A DNA stretch of 64,000 bases from Nocardioides sp. YR527 (GCF_900101045.1 NZ_FNFN01000013.1:1-64000); one strand, 5' to 3'; counted from the stretch's first letter, positions 40,781-50,024 are shown. The notes: generated from the letters alone by a model not told the origin. Translations and numbers: made by a program.

Positions 40781-42973
40781 TCAGTGGTCGAGCTGCTCCC
40801 GCAGACGACCGAGCAGGTCGATGGCGGAGTCGGCGATGACCGTGCCCGGCAGGAAGACCGCGGCCGCGCCCATCTGCTCGAGCGTGGCCACGTCGTCGGG
40901 CGGGATGACCCCGCCGATGACGATCATGATGTCCGGGCGCCCCTGCTCCTCCAGCGCCGCCTTCAGCGCGGGGAGCAGTGCGAGGTGACCGGCAGCCAGC
41001 GACGAGACCCCGACGATGTGTACGTCGGCGTCGACCGCCTGCTGCGCGACCTCCTCGGGCGTGGAGAACAGCGGGCCTACGTCGACGTCGAAGCCGAGGT
41101 CGGCGAAGGCCGAGACCACGACCTTCTGACCACGGTCGTGGCCGTCCTGGCCCATCTTCGCGACCAGGATGCGCGGGCGGCGACCCTCGGCCTCCTCGAA
41201 CTCCTTGGTCGCCTTCAGCACGTCGGCCACCTTCGAGTCACCCGACGTCGTCGCCTCATCCCGGTACACACCGGAGATGGTACGGATGACGGCCTGGTGC
41301 CGGCCCCATGCCTTCTCCATCGCGTCGGAGATCTCGCCGACGGTCGCCTTGGCCCGGGCCGCGTCGACGGCCAGGGCGAGCAGGTTGCCCTCCAGGTTCG
41401 CCCCGGACTTCTCGGCACCGGCGGAGTTCGTGATGGCCTCCAGGGCCCGGCGTACGTCCTCGTCGTCGCGCTCCGCGCGCAGCCGCTCGAGCTTGGCGAG
41501 CTGCTGCTTGTAGACCTGGTCGTTGTCGACCTTGAGCACGTCGAGCGGGTCCTCGGAGGGGAGCCGGAAGGTGTTGACGCCGATCAGCTTCTGGGCACCG
41601 GAGTCGAGGCGCGCCTGGGTGCGGGCGGCCGCCTCCTCGATGCGCATCTTCGGGATGCCCTGCTCGATCGCCTTGGCCATCCCACCGGCCGCCTCGGCCT
41701 CCTGGATGTGGGCCCAGGCGCGCTCGGCGAGGTCGTGGGTGAGCTTCTCGACGTAGTAGGAGCCGCCCCACGGGTCGATGATCTCGGTCGTGCCGCTCTC
41801 CTGCTGCAGCAGCAGCTGGGTGTTGCGGGCGATGCGGGCCGAGAAGTCGGTCGGCAGAGCGATGGCTTCGTCCAACGCGTTCGTGTGCAGCGACTGGGTG
41901 TGGCCCTGGGTCGCGGCCATCGCCTCGATCGCGGTGCGGCCGACGTTGTTGAAGACGTCCTGGGCGGTCAGCGACCAGCCGGAGGTCTGGCTGTGGGTCC
42001 GCAGGGACAGCGACTTGGGGTTCTTCGGGTCGAACTGGCTCACCAGCCGGGACCAGAGCGCACGGGCCGCGCGCATCTTGGCGACCTCCATGAAGAAGTT
42101 CATCCCGATCGCCCAGAAGAAGCTGAGCCGCGGCGCGAACGCGTCGACGTCGAGGCCCGCGGCCAGACCGGTGCGCAGGTATTCGACGCCGTCGGCCAGC
42201 GTGTAGGCGAGCTCGAGATCGGCCGTCGCCCCGGCCTCCTGCATGTGGTAGCCGGAGATCGAGATCGAGTTGAACCGGGGCATCTTCGCGGCGGTGTAGG
42301 AGAAGATGTCGCCGATGATCCGCATCGACGCCGCCGGCGGGTAGATGTAGGTGTTGCGGACCATGAACTCCTTGAGGATGTCGTTCTGGATGGTCCCGGC
42401 CAGCTTCTCGGGCGGGACACCCTGCTCCTCGGCCGCGGCGATGTAGAGCGCCAGCACCGGCAGCACCGCACCGTTCATCGTCATCGAGACGGACATCTCG
42501 TCGAGCGGGATGCCGTCGAACAGCGTCCTGGTGTCGTAGATGGAGTCGATCGCGACGCCGGCCATGCCGACGTCGCCGCGCACCCGCGGGTGGTCGGAGT
42601 CGTAGCCGCGGTGGGTGGCCAGGTCGAAGGCGACGCTCAGGCCCTTCTGGCCCGCAGCCAGGTTGCGGCGGTAGAACGCGTTGGACTCCTCCGCGGTCGA
42701 GAACCCGGCGTACTGCCGGATCGTCCACGGCTGGGTCGTGTACATCGTCGGGTAGGGCCCACGCAGGAACGGGCTCAGGCCGGGGAAGGTGTCGAGCGCG
42801 TCGAGACCCTCGAGGTCCGCGGGCCCGTACGCCGGCTGGATCTCGATGCCCTCGGGGCTCAGCCACGGCGTCCCCCCGCTGGTTGAGCCGCCGGAGCCGC
42901 TAGGCGAAGGCGTGTCGAAACCAACACGGTCACCCAGGAGCGGCAGCCCCTTGAAGGATCCGGGAATCGTCAT
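40781..42973 (-). CDS. mutB: Methylmalonyl-CoA mutase, large (catalytic) subunit
   Basis: Encodes 730 residues. It interconverts methylmalonyl-CoA and succinyl-CoA with adenosylcobalamin. Seen: TIRQYAGFSTAEESNAFYRRN substrate barrel region in outline (near residue 85), SLRTHSQTSGWSLTAQD, and the C-terminal B12 domain with MGQDGHDRG (near residue 610) giving the lower axial histidine, and GGVIPPDD. Residues 17-32 (VGFDTPSPSGSGGSTS) are low-complexity and coded by a copy of dispersed repeat B that stays in frame. The ATG overlaps the mutA stop by four bases. Confidence 0.96.
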   Translation of the reverse strand: MTIPGSFKGLPLLGDRVGFDTPSPSGSGGSTSGGTPWLSPEGIEIQPAYGPADLEGLDALDTFPGLSPFLRGPYPTMYTTQPWTIRQYAGFSTAEESNAFYRRNLAAGQKGLSVAFDLATHRGYDSDHPRVRGDVGMAGVAIDSIYDTRTLFDGIPLDEMSVSMTMNGAVLPVLALYIAAAEEQGVPPEKLAGTIQNDILKEFMVRNTYIYPPAASMRIIGDIFSYTAAKMPRFNSISISGYHMQEAGATADLELAYTLADGVEYLRTGLAAGLDVDAFAPRLSFFWAIGMNFFMEVAKMRAARALWSRLVSQFDPKNPKSLSLRTHSQTSGWSLTAQDVFNNVGRTAIEAMAATQGHTQSLHTNALDEAIALPTDFSARIARNTQLLLQQESGTTEIIDPWGGSYYVEKLTHDLAERAWAHIQEAEAAGGMAKAIEQGIPKMRIEEAAARTQARLDSGAQKLIGVNTFRLPSEDPLDVLKVDNDQVYKQQLAKLERLRAERDDEDVRRALEAITNSAGAEKSGANLEGNLLALAVDAARAKATVGEISDAMEKAWGRHQAVIRTISGVYRDEATTSGDSKVADVLKATKEFEEAEGRRPRILVAKMGQDGHDRGQKVVVSAFADLGFDVDVGPLFSTPEEVAQQAVDADVHIVGVSSLAAGHLALLPALKAALEEQGRPDIMIVIGGVIPPDDVATLEQMGAAAVFLPGTVIADSAIDLLGRLREQLDH
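42879..42924. repeat. Dispersed repeat family B, copy 3, inside mutB
   Basis: CTGGTTGAGCCGCCGGAGCC then GCTAGGCGAAGGCGTGTCGAAACC matches the cores at 24910-24950 and 29545-29588 with about three base differences. Outer TTGG/CCAA ends pair. It codes a Ser/Gly/Pro stretch in the MutB N-terminus and keeps the reading frame. Confidence 0.8.
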
Positions 42974-44760
42974 GAGAGCTTCTCCCTCGTAGCGGTCAGG
43001 AAGGCGAGCGCGTCGACACCCATCGAGGCGGCGTCGTCCACCTCGGCGTCGACGGCGTCGGGCTTCCCGGCGATGATCACGTGCGTGGCGCCGGCCTCAC
43101 GGAGGGCCGCGATCGCGGCCGCGCCCCACTCGGCGTACGTCTTGTCGGACCCGGCCAGGCAGACGACCGGTGGCGTGCCGGCCGCACGATACTTTCCGGC
43201 CAGCTCCTCGGCGTCCGCGGTCGCACCCGCGACCTCGACGCCGATCCCGCCCGCGGCGAGCAGGTTGGTCGCGAAGGTTGCCCGGGCGGTGTGCTGGGCG
43301 ACCGTGCCGAGGGTGGCGAGGAAGACCTTGGCGGTGGCAGGAGTGTCCCGCAGGGCCTCGAAGGAGGCGCCGTAGCGCACGACCCGCTCGTTGAGAGGAT
43401 CGTTCGGCCGCGAGGGCAGCGTCTCGGCGAGGTTGGGGAACTCGGTGAGCCCGGTGATCGGACGCTTGCGCCGCGCGATCGCCTTCTCGCGCGCGGCGGA
43501 GACCGCGGCGATCCGGTCGCGGAAGGGCGAGAAGTCGTGGCCTCCGACGGTGTTGGCCCCGGTCCACTCCTCCTCGAGCTGGATGAACGCCTCCCAGCCG
43601 GCGGCGGCCATGTCGGCGGTCAACTGCTCGACGGCGAAGGAGCCGCCGGCGGGGTCCGCGACGGCCGCGACGTGGGACTCGTCGATCAGCAGGTGGGACA
43701 CGTTGCGGGCGATCCGTCGCCCGAACCCGTCCGGGACGCCGTTGGCGGAGTCGAAGGGCAGCACGGTCACCGCGTCCGCGCCGCCGACGCCGGCGGCGAA
43801 GGCGGCGACGGTGCCGCGCAGCATGTTCACGTAGGGGTCGTACTTCGACAGCATCGGCCGCGAGCTCACCGCGTGGATGCGCATCTCCACGCCCTCGGCC
43901 CCGGAGAGCTCGAGGACTCGTGCCCACAGCTGGCGGGCGGCCCGCAGCTTGGCGGTCGTCGGGAACTGCTCGTCGGTGGCCGCGTACCGGAACTCGATGA
44001 GGCTCGCCGCGACTGCCGGCGAGAACCCCGCCTCGGTCAGCGCGCGCAGGTAGGCGACGCCGACCGCGATCGACCAGCCGAGCTCCTGCACGTCGGACGC
44101 GCCCAGGTCGTGCGCAGCCGTGGCGTCGACAACGATCGCGCGCACCCCGATCCCCTGGGCCAGACGGGCGAGGTCGACCAGCTCGGCGAACGCCTCGTCG
44201 GGCGCCAGCGGCAGGTCGCGCAGCAGTGCGCCCATCGGGTCGGCGCCGAGGTTGGTCCCGGCGTGCAGACCGGCGCCACGCTCGGCGATCAGCGCGAGCA
44301 GGTTCTGGGCGACCTTGACCGCACCGATCGGCGCGTCGAGCACGACCGGCGCCAGGTCGAGGAGCACCTTGTCGAGGAGCACCGCGAGGTCGGTGGTCTC
44401 GTCGGCGGCCACCCACAGCGAGGAGACCCCGCCGTCGAGGTCGACCAGGGCGGCCTCGTTGGCCGTCTTGGCGTCGACCCCCGAGAGACCGGAGACGAGG
44501 GAGCGGATGTCCCAGGCGCCGGAGCGCGTGGGACGTGCCGCGTCAGCGAAGGACTCCTCCGGCAGCCCGAGCGGGGCGATCTTGAGTCCGTCGAGGGAGG
44601 TGCGCGTCAGCTTGTCCCAGACGAGCGAGTCGGCGTCGTCGGCCGACAGCCGACCGCTCTTCCGGAGGACGGCAGCAGTCGCCGCCTCCCACTCGGCCTG
44701 GGAATGGGCATCCGCCGGCTGGGCAAGGCGCAACGAGTCGTCGCGAGCGGCGTCGTTCAT
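42970..44760 (-). CDS. mutA: Methylmalonyl-CoA mutase, small subunit
   Basis: Encodes 596 residues. This is the non-catalytic partner: it keeps the barrel (LSGVDAKTANEAALVDLDGG, RIHAVSSRPMLSKYDPYVNMLRGTVAAF in outline) and a cobalamin-like C-terminal fold, but lacks the DxHxxG B12 motif, as expected for MutA. ATG at 44760 lies seven bases after TAAGGT (44773-44768); the longer frame from 44799 would start upstream of that box. It overlaps mutB by four bases and is divergent from the small membrane protein gene at 44850. Confidence 0.94.
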   Translation of the reverse strand: MNDAARDDSLRLAQPADAHSQAEWEAATAAVLRKSGRLSADDADSLVWDKLTRTSLDGLKIAPLGLPEESFADAARPTRSGAWDIRSLVSGLSGVDAKTANEAALVDLDGGVSSLWVAADETTDLAVLLDKVLLDLAPVVLDAPIGAVKVAQNLLALIAERGAGLHAGTNLGADPMGALLRDLPLAPDEAFAELVDLARLAQGIGVRAIVVDATAAHDLGASDVQELGWSIAVGVAYLRALTEAGFSPAVAASLIEFRYAATDEQFPTTAKLRAARQLWARVLELSGAEGVEMRIHAVSSRPMLSKYDPYVNMLRGTVAAFAAGVGGADAVTVLPFDSANGVPDGFGRRIARNVSHLLIDESHVAAVADPAGGSFAVEQLTADMAAAGWEAFIQLEEEWTGANTVGGHDFSPFRDRIAAVSAAREKAIARRKRPITGLTEFPNLAETLPSRPNDPLNERVVRYGASFEALRDTPATAKVFLATLGTVAQHTARATFATNLLAAGGIGVEVAGATADAEELAGKYRAAGTPPVVCLAGSDKTYAEWGAAAIAALREAGATHVIIAGKPDAVDAEVDDAASMGVDALAFLTATREKLS

Positions 44761-44767
44761 GAATCGA

Positions 44768-44842
44768 ACCTTAGGCCGATGGAGTGGCGGTGACCACAAA
44801 GTGTGAGGTTTACAACCGCTAACTGAGACGCGCCGTTAGGTT
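44768..44842. promoter_or_regulatory. Divergent leaderless promoters of mutA and the 44850 gene
   Basis: Minus-strand TAAGGT (44773-44768) is seven bases before the mutA ATG; plus-strand TAGGTT (44837-44842) is seven bases before the GTG at 44850. The 63 bases between hold no cobalamin-riboswitch-like structure that I can see. Confidence 0.55.
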
Positions 44843-44849
44843 GAGCGCC

Positions 44850-45305
44850 GTGAAGGTACGCACCCCGGCCGGACAGACCTACCGGATCACCCGCCGCTGG
44901 GTCCCCTGGCAGCGGAAGTCGCGCCGCATGAGTCTCGACGGATTCGACGTCCCTCTCGGCCCGCCTTCGGGCGACGATCCGATCAGCGCGATCCTCATGG
45001 TGCTCTGGCTCATCATCGCGCTGCCGATCATCGTCGTGGTCGTCGCGGTCATGCTCCTGACCGGCATCGAGCTCCTCCTCCTGCTCGCGATCCTCCCCTT
45101 CGCCGTCGGCGCCCGGGTCGTCTTCGGCCGCCACTGGACCGTCGAGGTGCGCCGCGGCTTCACGCCCATCCACGAGGAGCGCGCGGGCAGGTGGGCCGCC
45201 AGTGCCGTACGTATCTCCGAGCTGGCGCGGGAGATCGAGTCGGGCAACGTCCCGGCCGACACCCTCACCAAGCAGCCGGCCAAGCAGTCGGCCAAGCAGT
45301 CCTAG
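44850..45305 (+). CDS. Small membrane protein of unknown function
   Basis: Encodes 151 residues. A basic N-terminal part (ITRRWVPWQRKSRR) is followed by two adjoining hydrophobic segments between about residues 47 and 90, then GRHWTVEVRRGFTPIHEERAGRWAASAVRI, likely cytoplasmic, and a tail with the 4-residue repeats KQPA-KQSA-KQS from a 12-base tandem repeat (GGCCAAGCAGTC). The GTG start is supported by TAGGTT seven bases upstream. I do not recognise the family. It ends in the CTAG shared with the convergent DUF1707 gene. Confidence 0.65.
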   Translation: MKVRTPAGQTYRITRRWVPWQRKSRRMSLDGFDVPLGPPSGDDPISAILMVLWLIIALPIIVVVVAVMLLTGIELLLLLAILPFAVGARVVFGRHWTVEVRRGFTPIHEERAGRWAASAVRISELAREIESGNVPADTLTKQPAKQSAKQS

Positions 45306-45643
45306 TCGCGCCAGAGGCGCAGCAGCGGCAGCCCCGTGTAGACCAGCACCCACACCGGCCAGAAGAACCCCCGACCGGTGACGTGCCACGCGACCACGGC
45401 GATCGCGCCACAGATCAGGAACACCAGAACATCCCGTACGAAGCGCCGCCCCGCCCCGGGCGAGGAGACGGGTTCCTCCTCCCCCAGGTCGTCGACCACC
45501 GCGGCGAGGTCGGCAGTCCTCGCCGCGCCCCACACCGCCTCGGCGCGCGAGTCCAGCTCGGGCGCGTCGATCCGCCCCGCGGCGTACGCCTCGACGAGCC
45601 GCGCCCGCGCGGCCTCGCGCTCGAGGTCGCCGACCCGCGTCAC
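45302..45643 (-). CDS. DUF1707 domain membrane protein
   Basis: Encodes 113 residues. VGDLEREAARARLVEAYAAGRIDAPELDSRAEAVWGAART in outline is the DUF1707 helical module (residues 4-50), common in actinobacteria and often fused to membrane segments. Here two hydrophobic stretches follow (VLVFLICGAIAVVAWHV and FWPVWVLVYTGLPLL). Function is unknown; the module is thought to take part in envelope stress or sensing. The GTG start at 45643 overlaps the sulfatase stop by four bases (GTGA), so it is translationally coupled to the sulfatase. Confidence 0.8.
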   Translation of the reverse strand: MTRVGDLEREAARARLVEAYAAGRIDAPELDSRAEAVWGAARTADLAAVVDDLGEEEPVSSPGAGRRFVRDVLVFLICGAIAVVAWHVTGRGFFWPVWVLVYTGLPLLRLWRD

Positions 45644-47184
45644 AGCGCCTCCAGATCGAGCGCCCGGCCGGAGGCGTACAGATCCTTCGGGCAGGTCGAG
45701 GCGGCGCAGTCCTGATAGCGGTCGGCGAGCCTGGCGAGCGCCTTCACGGTCTGCGCAGCGGAGGGGTCCGCGGCGAGGTTGTGCTGCTCGTAGGGGTCCG
45801 AGGAGCGGTCGTAGACCTCGACCTGGCCGGTGTGCAGGCGGGCGTAGGTCCAGGAGCCGACCCGGACACCGGACCACAGCTGCCTGCTCCCGTCGGTGAC
45901 CCGCCAGCCCGCGACCGGGATCACGCGGACCTGCTCGGGCGCACTCAGCCACGGCATGATGTCGATCCCGTCCAGCGGGCCGGGAGCGCGCGCCCCGGCC
46001 GCCGCGAGCAGGGTCGCGGCGATGTCCGGGTTGGTGACCGGGGTCCGGACCGTCCGCCCGCGCGGCACTCCGGGGCCGCTCATCAGCACCGGGATCCGCA
46101 GCGACTCGTCGTAGTGCCACAGCTTGCCGTTGAGGTTGTGGTAGCCGTTGGAGAAGCCGTTGTCGGAGGTGAAGACGACCAGCGTCCGCTTCAGCTCACC
46201 GCTCTTCTTCAGCCCGCCCAGGAGCGAGGCGATGTTGCGATCCAGGCTGCGAATGGCCTCGAGGCGGCGCTGGTAGGCGATCCGGAGGGCGTCCTTCTTC
46301 CGCGGGTTGAACTTCCCGCGCCCGGGCGAGCCCTTCGCGTAGCCGGAGGTGTCCTCGGGAAAGAGGTTGGGCCGCGCCGGGATCTGCACGTTGTCGTAGA
46401 ACCCGCGGTCCTGGGTGTCTGGCACGGTCACGGACAGCGCGGCGTCGGTGCCCGGGTAGATCCTCTTCGGATCGTCGGGCCCGGAAGGCCCGCCGTGGTG
46501 CGGCGCCACGTAGTTGACCCAGGTGAACCAGGGCTTGCCGCTCGCGCGTTCGGCCGCGATCCCGGCCTTCGCGTGCTCGGTGATGACGGTCGAGGAGTAG
46601 CCCTTGGACTTGATGACCTCGCCGTTGACGTTGAACTTCGGCGACCGGAAGTTGTAGGTCGACGGGTCGACCGTCGCGCGCCACTGGTCCCACCCGGGCG
46701 GCACGTCGCCGCGGGTCGCGCCCTCGCCGTAGCCGTTGAGGTACTTCCCCGCGAGGATCGTCGAGTAGCCCGCGTCCTGCAGCGAGGTGGCCACCGTCGA
46801 GGAGTCGTCGAAGGCCTGATACCCGCCGTACGGCCCCTCGATCGTGCGCGCACCGTGGTTGTGGGCGTACTGCCCGGTCAGCAGCGAGGCCCGCGCCGGC
46901 ACGCAGATCGGCGTCGGCGCGATCCCCTCGGAGAAGGCGACCCCGGTCCGCTCGACCAGCCTCCGCACCCGCGGCAGGTAGTCCATGTCGAGGGAGGAGA
47001 GGTCGTCGACCGTGACCATCAGCAGGTTCGGCCTCTCCACGGGCCGCTCCAGTGCAGGCGTACGCGACGGGGCCGCCGCCACCGCGGCCGGCTCGTGCAC
47101 CAGGCCGGTCACCGCGAGGGCGCTCATCGCCACCGTCGCGACAGCAGCACGCTTGCGACGGGTGAACAGGTTGCCTACCGGCAT
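45640..47184 (-). CDS. Secreted sulfatase (formylglycine type)
   Basis: Encodes 514 residues. A signal peptide is seen (RRKRAAVATVAMSALAVTGLV, cleavage after AAVAAA). The mature protein is a type I sulfatase: PNLLMVTVDDLSSLDMDY with the metal-binding Asp pair, the formylglycine motif CVPAR in PICVPARASLLTGQYAHNHG (near residue 93), and FTSDNGF near residue 340. It hydrolyses a sulfate ester, perhaps of a polysaccharide or sterol, outside the membrane. It follows a close paralogue on the same strand and precedes a coupled DUF1707 gene. No formylglycine-generating enzyme is in view. Confidence 0.9.
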   Translation of the reverse strand: MPVGNLFTRRKRAAVATVAMSALAVTGLVHEPAAVAAAPSRTPALERPVERPNLLMVTVDDLSSLDMDYLPRVRRLVERTGVAFSEGIAPTPICVPARASLLTGQYAHNHGARTIEGPYGGYQAFDDSSTVATSLQDAGYSTILAGKYLNGYGEGATRGDVPPGWDQWRATVDPSTYNFRSPKFNVNGEVIKSKGYSSTVITEHAKAGIAAERASGKPWFTWVNYVAPHHGGPSGPDDPKRIYPGTDAALSVTVPDTQDRGFYDNVQIPARPNLFPEDTSGYAKGSPGRGKFNPRKKDALRIAYQRRLEAIRSLDRNIASLLGGLKKSGELKRTLVVFTSDNGFSNGYHNLNGKLWHYDESLRIPVLMSGPGVPRGRTVRTPVTNPDIAATLLAAAGARAPGPLDGIDIMPWLSAPEQVRVIPVAGWRVTDGSRQLWSGVRVGSWTYARLHTGQVEVYDRSSDPYEQHNLAADPSAAQTVKALARLADRYQDCAASTCPKDLYASGRALDLEAL

Positions 47185-47232
47185 GGCCAAACACTCCCAA
47201 GTAATAAGAGTTATTTAGTCCACTTTAACCCC
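47185..47232. other. AT-rich spacer between the two sulfatase genes
   Basis: The 48-base gap is unusually AT-rich for this genome (AAGTAATAAGAGTTATTTAG at 47199-47218) and contains AATAA-GAG-TTATT. It could hold a promoter for the second sulfatase gene or a protein-binding site. Confidence 0.4.
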
Positions 47233-48816
47233 TTAGATCCCTGTCAGATCAAGCGGTCCATCCGCGGCGTACATCTTCTTCGGGCAGCTGTCGCCTGCGC
47301 AGTCGCGGTACTTCTCGGTCAGGTCGGCCAACTGCGAGACCGTCTCGGCGTGGCCCGGGTCGTCGGCGAGGTTGGTCATCTCGTAGGGATCGTTGGTGCG
47401 GTCGTAGAGCTCGACCTCGCCGTTGTCGAGCTCGACATAGGTCCACCGCCCCACGCGCACCCCGGACCAGAGCCGGGAGGTGCCGTCGGTGGTCGGCCAC
47501 GCCTCGATCGGGACGACGCGGGTCTGCTCGGGCGCGCGCAGCCACGGCATGATGTCGATGCCGTCGGGCTCGTGCGGGTCACCCGCGCCGGCCGCCGCGA
47601 GCAGCGTCGTGGCGATGTCCGGGTTGGTCAGCGTGGTCGCGACCTCGCGCCCCTTCGGTACGCCGGGTCCGCTCATCAGCACGGGGATCCGCAGCGACTC
47701 CTCGTAGTACCAGAGCTTGCCGTTGAAGTTGTGGTAGCCGCTGGAGAAGCCGTTGTCGGAGGTGAACACGACCAGCGTGCGCGCCAGGTCGCCGCTCTTC
47801 TTCAGCCCGCCGAGCAGGGAGGCGATGTTGCGGTCCAGGCTGCGCGCCGACTCGATCCGCCGCTGATAGGAGAGCCGGTAGGCGTCCTTCTCGATCTGCG
47901 AAGGGTTCTTCCGCGACGGCGACCCCTTCGGGAACTTCTTGCGCGCTTCCGGGAACAGGTTGGGCTGCTGCGGGATGGGCTTGTCGGCGTACGTGTCCCG
48001 GTCCTGCTTGTCCGGCACCGGCACGCCGATCGCGCCCTTGGTGCCGGGGAAGCGCTGCTTGGGGTCGCCCTTCTCCGTCGGGCCGCCGATGTGCGGTGCC
48101 ACGTAGTTGACCCACTGGAACCACGGCTTCTGCGCGACCCCCGGCTTCTTTCGCCCATCCTTGAGCACAGCCTTCAGCGCCGCCTGCGCCTGCTGGGTGA
48201 TGACGGTGGTCGAGTAGCCCTTCGGCTTCACCAGGCGTCCGTTGACGTTGAACTTGGCGCCCAGGTAGTTGTAGGTCGAGGGGTCGACGGTTGCGCGCCA
48301 CTCGTCCCACCCCGGAGGCAGGTCGCGCTCGCTCCCCGCCTCGCCGTATTCGTTGAGGTACTTTCCGGTGAACACGGTCGAATAGCCCGCCTCCTGCAAC
48401 GAGGTGGCCAGGGTCGCGGAGTCGTCGAAGGACGGATATCCGCCCTCGGGACCATGGATGGTGTGGGCACCGTGGTTGTGCGCGTACTGCCCCGAGAGCA
48501 GCGAGGCGCGGGCCGGCACACAGATCGGCGTCGGCGCGACCGCGTCGGTGAAGGTCACCCCACTCTCGCCGACCAGCTTCTTCACGCTCGGCAGGTAGTC
48601 CATGTCGAGGGCGGAGAGGTCATCGACCGTGATCATCAGCAGGTTGGGCTTCTCGACCGGCATCTCGAAGGCCGGCGTCGCGGTCGAGGGCTGCTCAGCA
48701 ACACGCTCGGCCGTCGGCTGCTGGGTCGGCGCCCGACCACAGCCCGACATCCCTACGAACCCAGCAACCGCGAGTGCTGCTGCCGAAAGCGTCCAGACCC
48801 GTCTGGATAGCGCCAC
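47233..48816 (-). CDS. Lipoprotein sulfatase (formylglycine type)
   Basis: Encodes 527 residues. The N-terminus is a lipoprotein signal, hydrophobic SAAALAVAGFVGMSGC with Cys26. The rest is a type I sulfatase closely similar along its full length to the product of 45640-47184: NLLMITVDDLSALDMDY, PICVPARASLLSGQYAHNHG, FTSDNGFSSGYHN and GPGVPKGREV. The pair looks like a local duplication in which one copy became surface-anchored and the other secreted. GAGGA precedes the GTG at 48816 by six bases. It is divergent from a glycosyltransferase gene. Confidence 0.9.
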   Translation of the reverse strand: MALSRRVWTLSAAALAVAGFVGMSGCGRAPTQQPTAERVAEQPSTATPAFEMPVEKPNLLMITVDDLSALDMDYLPSVKKLVGESGVTFTDAVAPTPICVPARASLLSGQYAHNHGAHTIHGPEGGYPSFDDSATLATSLQEAGYSTVFTGKYLNEYGEAGSERDLPPGWDEWRATVDPSTYNYLGAKFNVNGRLVKPKGYSTTVITQQAQAALKAVLKDGRKKPGVAQKPWFQWVNYVAPHIGGPTEKGDPKQRFPGTKGAIGVPVPDKQDRDTYADKPIPQQPNLFPEARKKFPKGSPSRKNPSQIEKDAYRLSYQRRIESARSLDRNIASLLGGLKKSGDLARTLVVFTSDNGFSSGYHNFNGKLWYYEESLRIPVLMSGPGVPKGREVATTLTNPDIATTLLAAAGAGDPHEPDGIDIMPWLRAPEQTRVVPIEAWPTTDGTSRLWSGVRVGRWTYVELDNGEVELYDRTNDPYEMTNLADDPGHAETVSQLADLTEKYRDCAGDSCPKKMYAADGPLDLTGI

Positions 48817-48920
48817 TGATTGTCCTCATCACGCTGGTCGTCTACTGGTCGTGCCGATGGTTCATCCCAGGTCAACGCACACGTCGCGCTCTCGCCATCC
48901 CCGGCCAGGACGCTGGTCCC

Positions 48921-50024
48921 ATGAAGATGGCGCTGGTCACCGAGAGCTTCTTTCCTACCATCGATGGTGTCACAACCACGGTGAAGGCCATCGCCGACCG
49001 CATGATCGAGTCGGGCCACGAGGTGCGGTTCATCGCACCCGGCCCCGGGCTCCCGGTCTACCGCAACAGCCGGGTCGTCCGCGTCTCGCCGATCGCCAAG
49101 ACCGGCCGCCAGGTACGCAGCGCCCTGGAGTCCTTCGAGCCGGACGTCGTGGTCACCTTCGATCCGGGCCGACTGGGCCGCAAGGCGCTCTCCTCGCCGA
49201 CGGCGACAACGGCGACCACCGTGGTCGTCCAGCAGTCCCCTCTCGCCCCGAAGGCGGCGCTCACCTGGGGCACCTCGATCGCCGCGTACGCCGATGAGAT
49301 CTTTGTCACAAGCGAGTTCCTGCGCCGCATGCTCGCGACGATCGACGTCACCGCCGAGGTGTGGGAGCCGGGGGTCGACGCGGCCGCGTTCTCACCCAGT
49401 CTGCGCGACGACTGGCTCCACCGCCGCTGGTCCAGGTCGAAGTCCCGCCCGACACCTCTGGTCGTGGTCGGCTACGCGGGCAACCTCGCCAAGAGCCATG
49501 GCGTACGCCGCCTCGCCGAGCTCACCGTGGTGCCCGGGATCCGCCTCGTCATCATCGGCGACGGGCCCCAGCGCGGCTGGCTCAAGCAGCGGGTCCCGCA
49601 GGCGAAGCTGACCGGCCCTCTCGGCACCGGCGACCTGGCCATCGCGCTGGCCTCGCTCGACGTCCTCGTCCACCCCGGCGAGGAGGAAGGATGCGGCCAC
49701 ATCCTGCGTGAGGCCGCGGCCAGCGCCCTCCCGGTGGTCGCCCCGCGGGCCGGCGCTGCCGCCGAGATCGTCCAGCACATGGAGACCGGGATCCTCTACA
49801 ACCCGGCCCGCGCCCGCGAGCTCGCGGACGCGGTCGCCTCGGTCGTCTCCGACCCCCGGCGACACCTGCTCGGCGACCGCGGTCGGGAGCTGGTCGCGAC
49901 GCGGCCGTGGACCGATGCGGCCGACGATCTGCTGGCCGGCCTGGTCGCGCTGCGCGAGGCCCGGTCCTCACGATCTCACGCCATCGCCACGGAGAATGCG
50001 CACCCTGCTGTTAGGCTTGCCTAA
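48921..50024 (+). CDS. GT4 family glycosyltransferase
   Basis: Encodes 367 residues: MKMALVTESFFPTIDGVTTTVKAIADRM is the GT4 donor/acceptor start seen in phosphatidylinositol mannosyltransferases and MgtA-type enzymes, and EEEGCGHILREAAASALPVVAPRAGAAAEIV in outline is the C-terminal nucleotide-sugar site with the E-x7-E pattern. It likely transfers mannose or glucose to a lipid or cell-wall acceptor at the inner membrane. A longer frame from 48774 would add a membrane segment but overlaps the divergent sulfatase start; the shorter ATG at 48921 matches the family. Confidence 0.87.
   Translation: MKMALVTESFFPTIDGVTTTVKAIADRMIESGHEVRFIAPGPGLPVYRNSRVVRVSPIAKTGRQVRSALESFEPDVVVTFDPGRLGRKALSSPTATTATTVVVQQSPLAPKAALTWGTSIAAYADEIFVTSEFLRRMLATIDVTAEVWEPGVDAAAFSPSLRDDWLHRRWSRSKSRPTPLVVVGYAGNLAKSHGVRRLAELTVVPGIRLVIIGDGPQRGWLKQRVPQAKLTGPLGTGDLAIALASLDVLVHPGEEEGCGHILREAAASALPVVAPRAGAAAEIVQHMETGILYNPARARELADAVASVVSDPRRHLLGDRGRELVATRPWTDAADDLLAGLVALREARSSRSHAIATENAHPAVRLA

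Noticed and set aside
44761..44849. Cobalamin riboswitch upstream of mutA
   Set aside because: The gap is only 89 bases, mutA appears leaderless, and no conserved B12-box sequence is seen.
45781..48810. A 1,009-codon open frame on the plus strand opposite the two sulfatases
   Set aside because: It is the complement of two well-supported genes; its translation is low-complexity Arg/Gly/Val/Asp, matches no family and is a normal by-product of GC-rich codon use.
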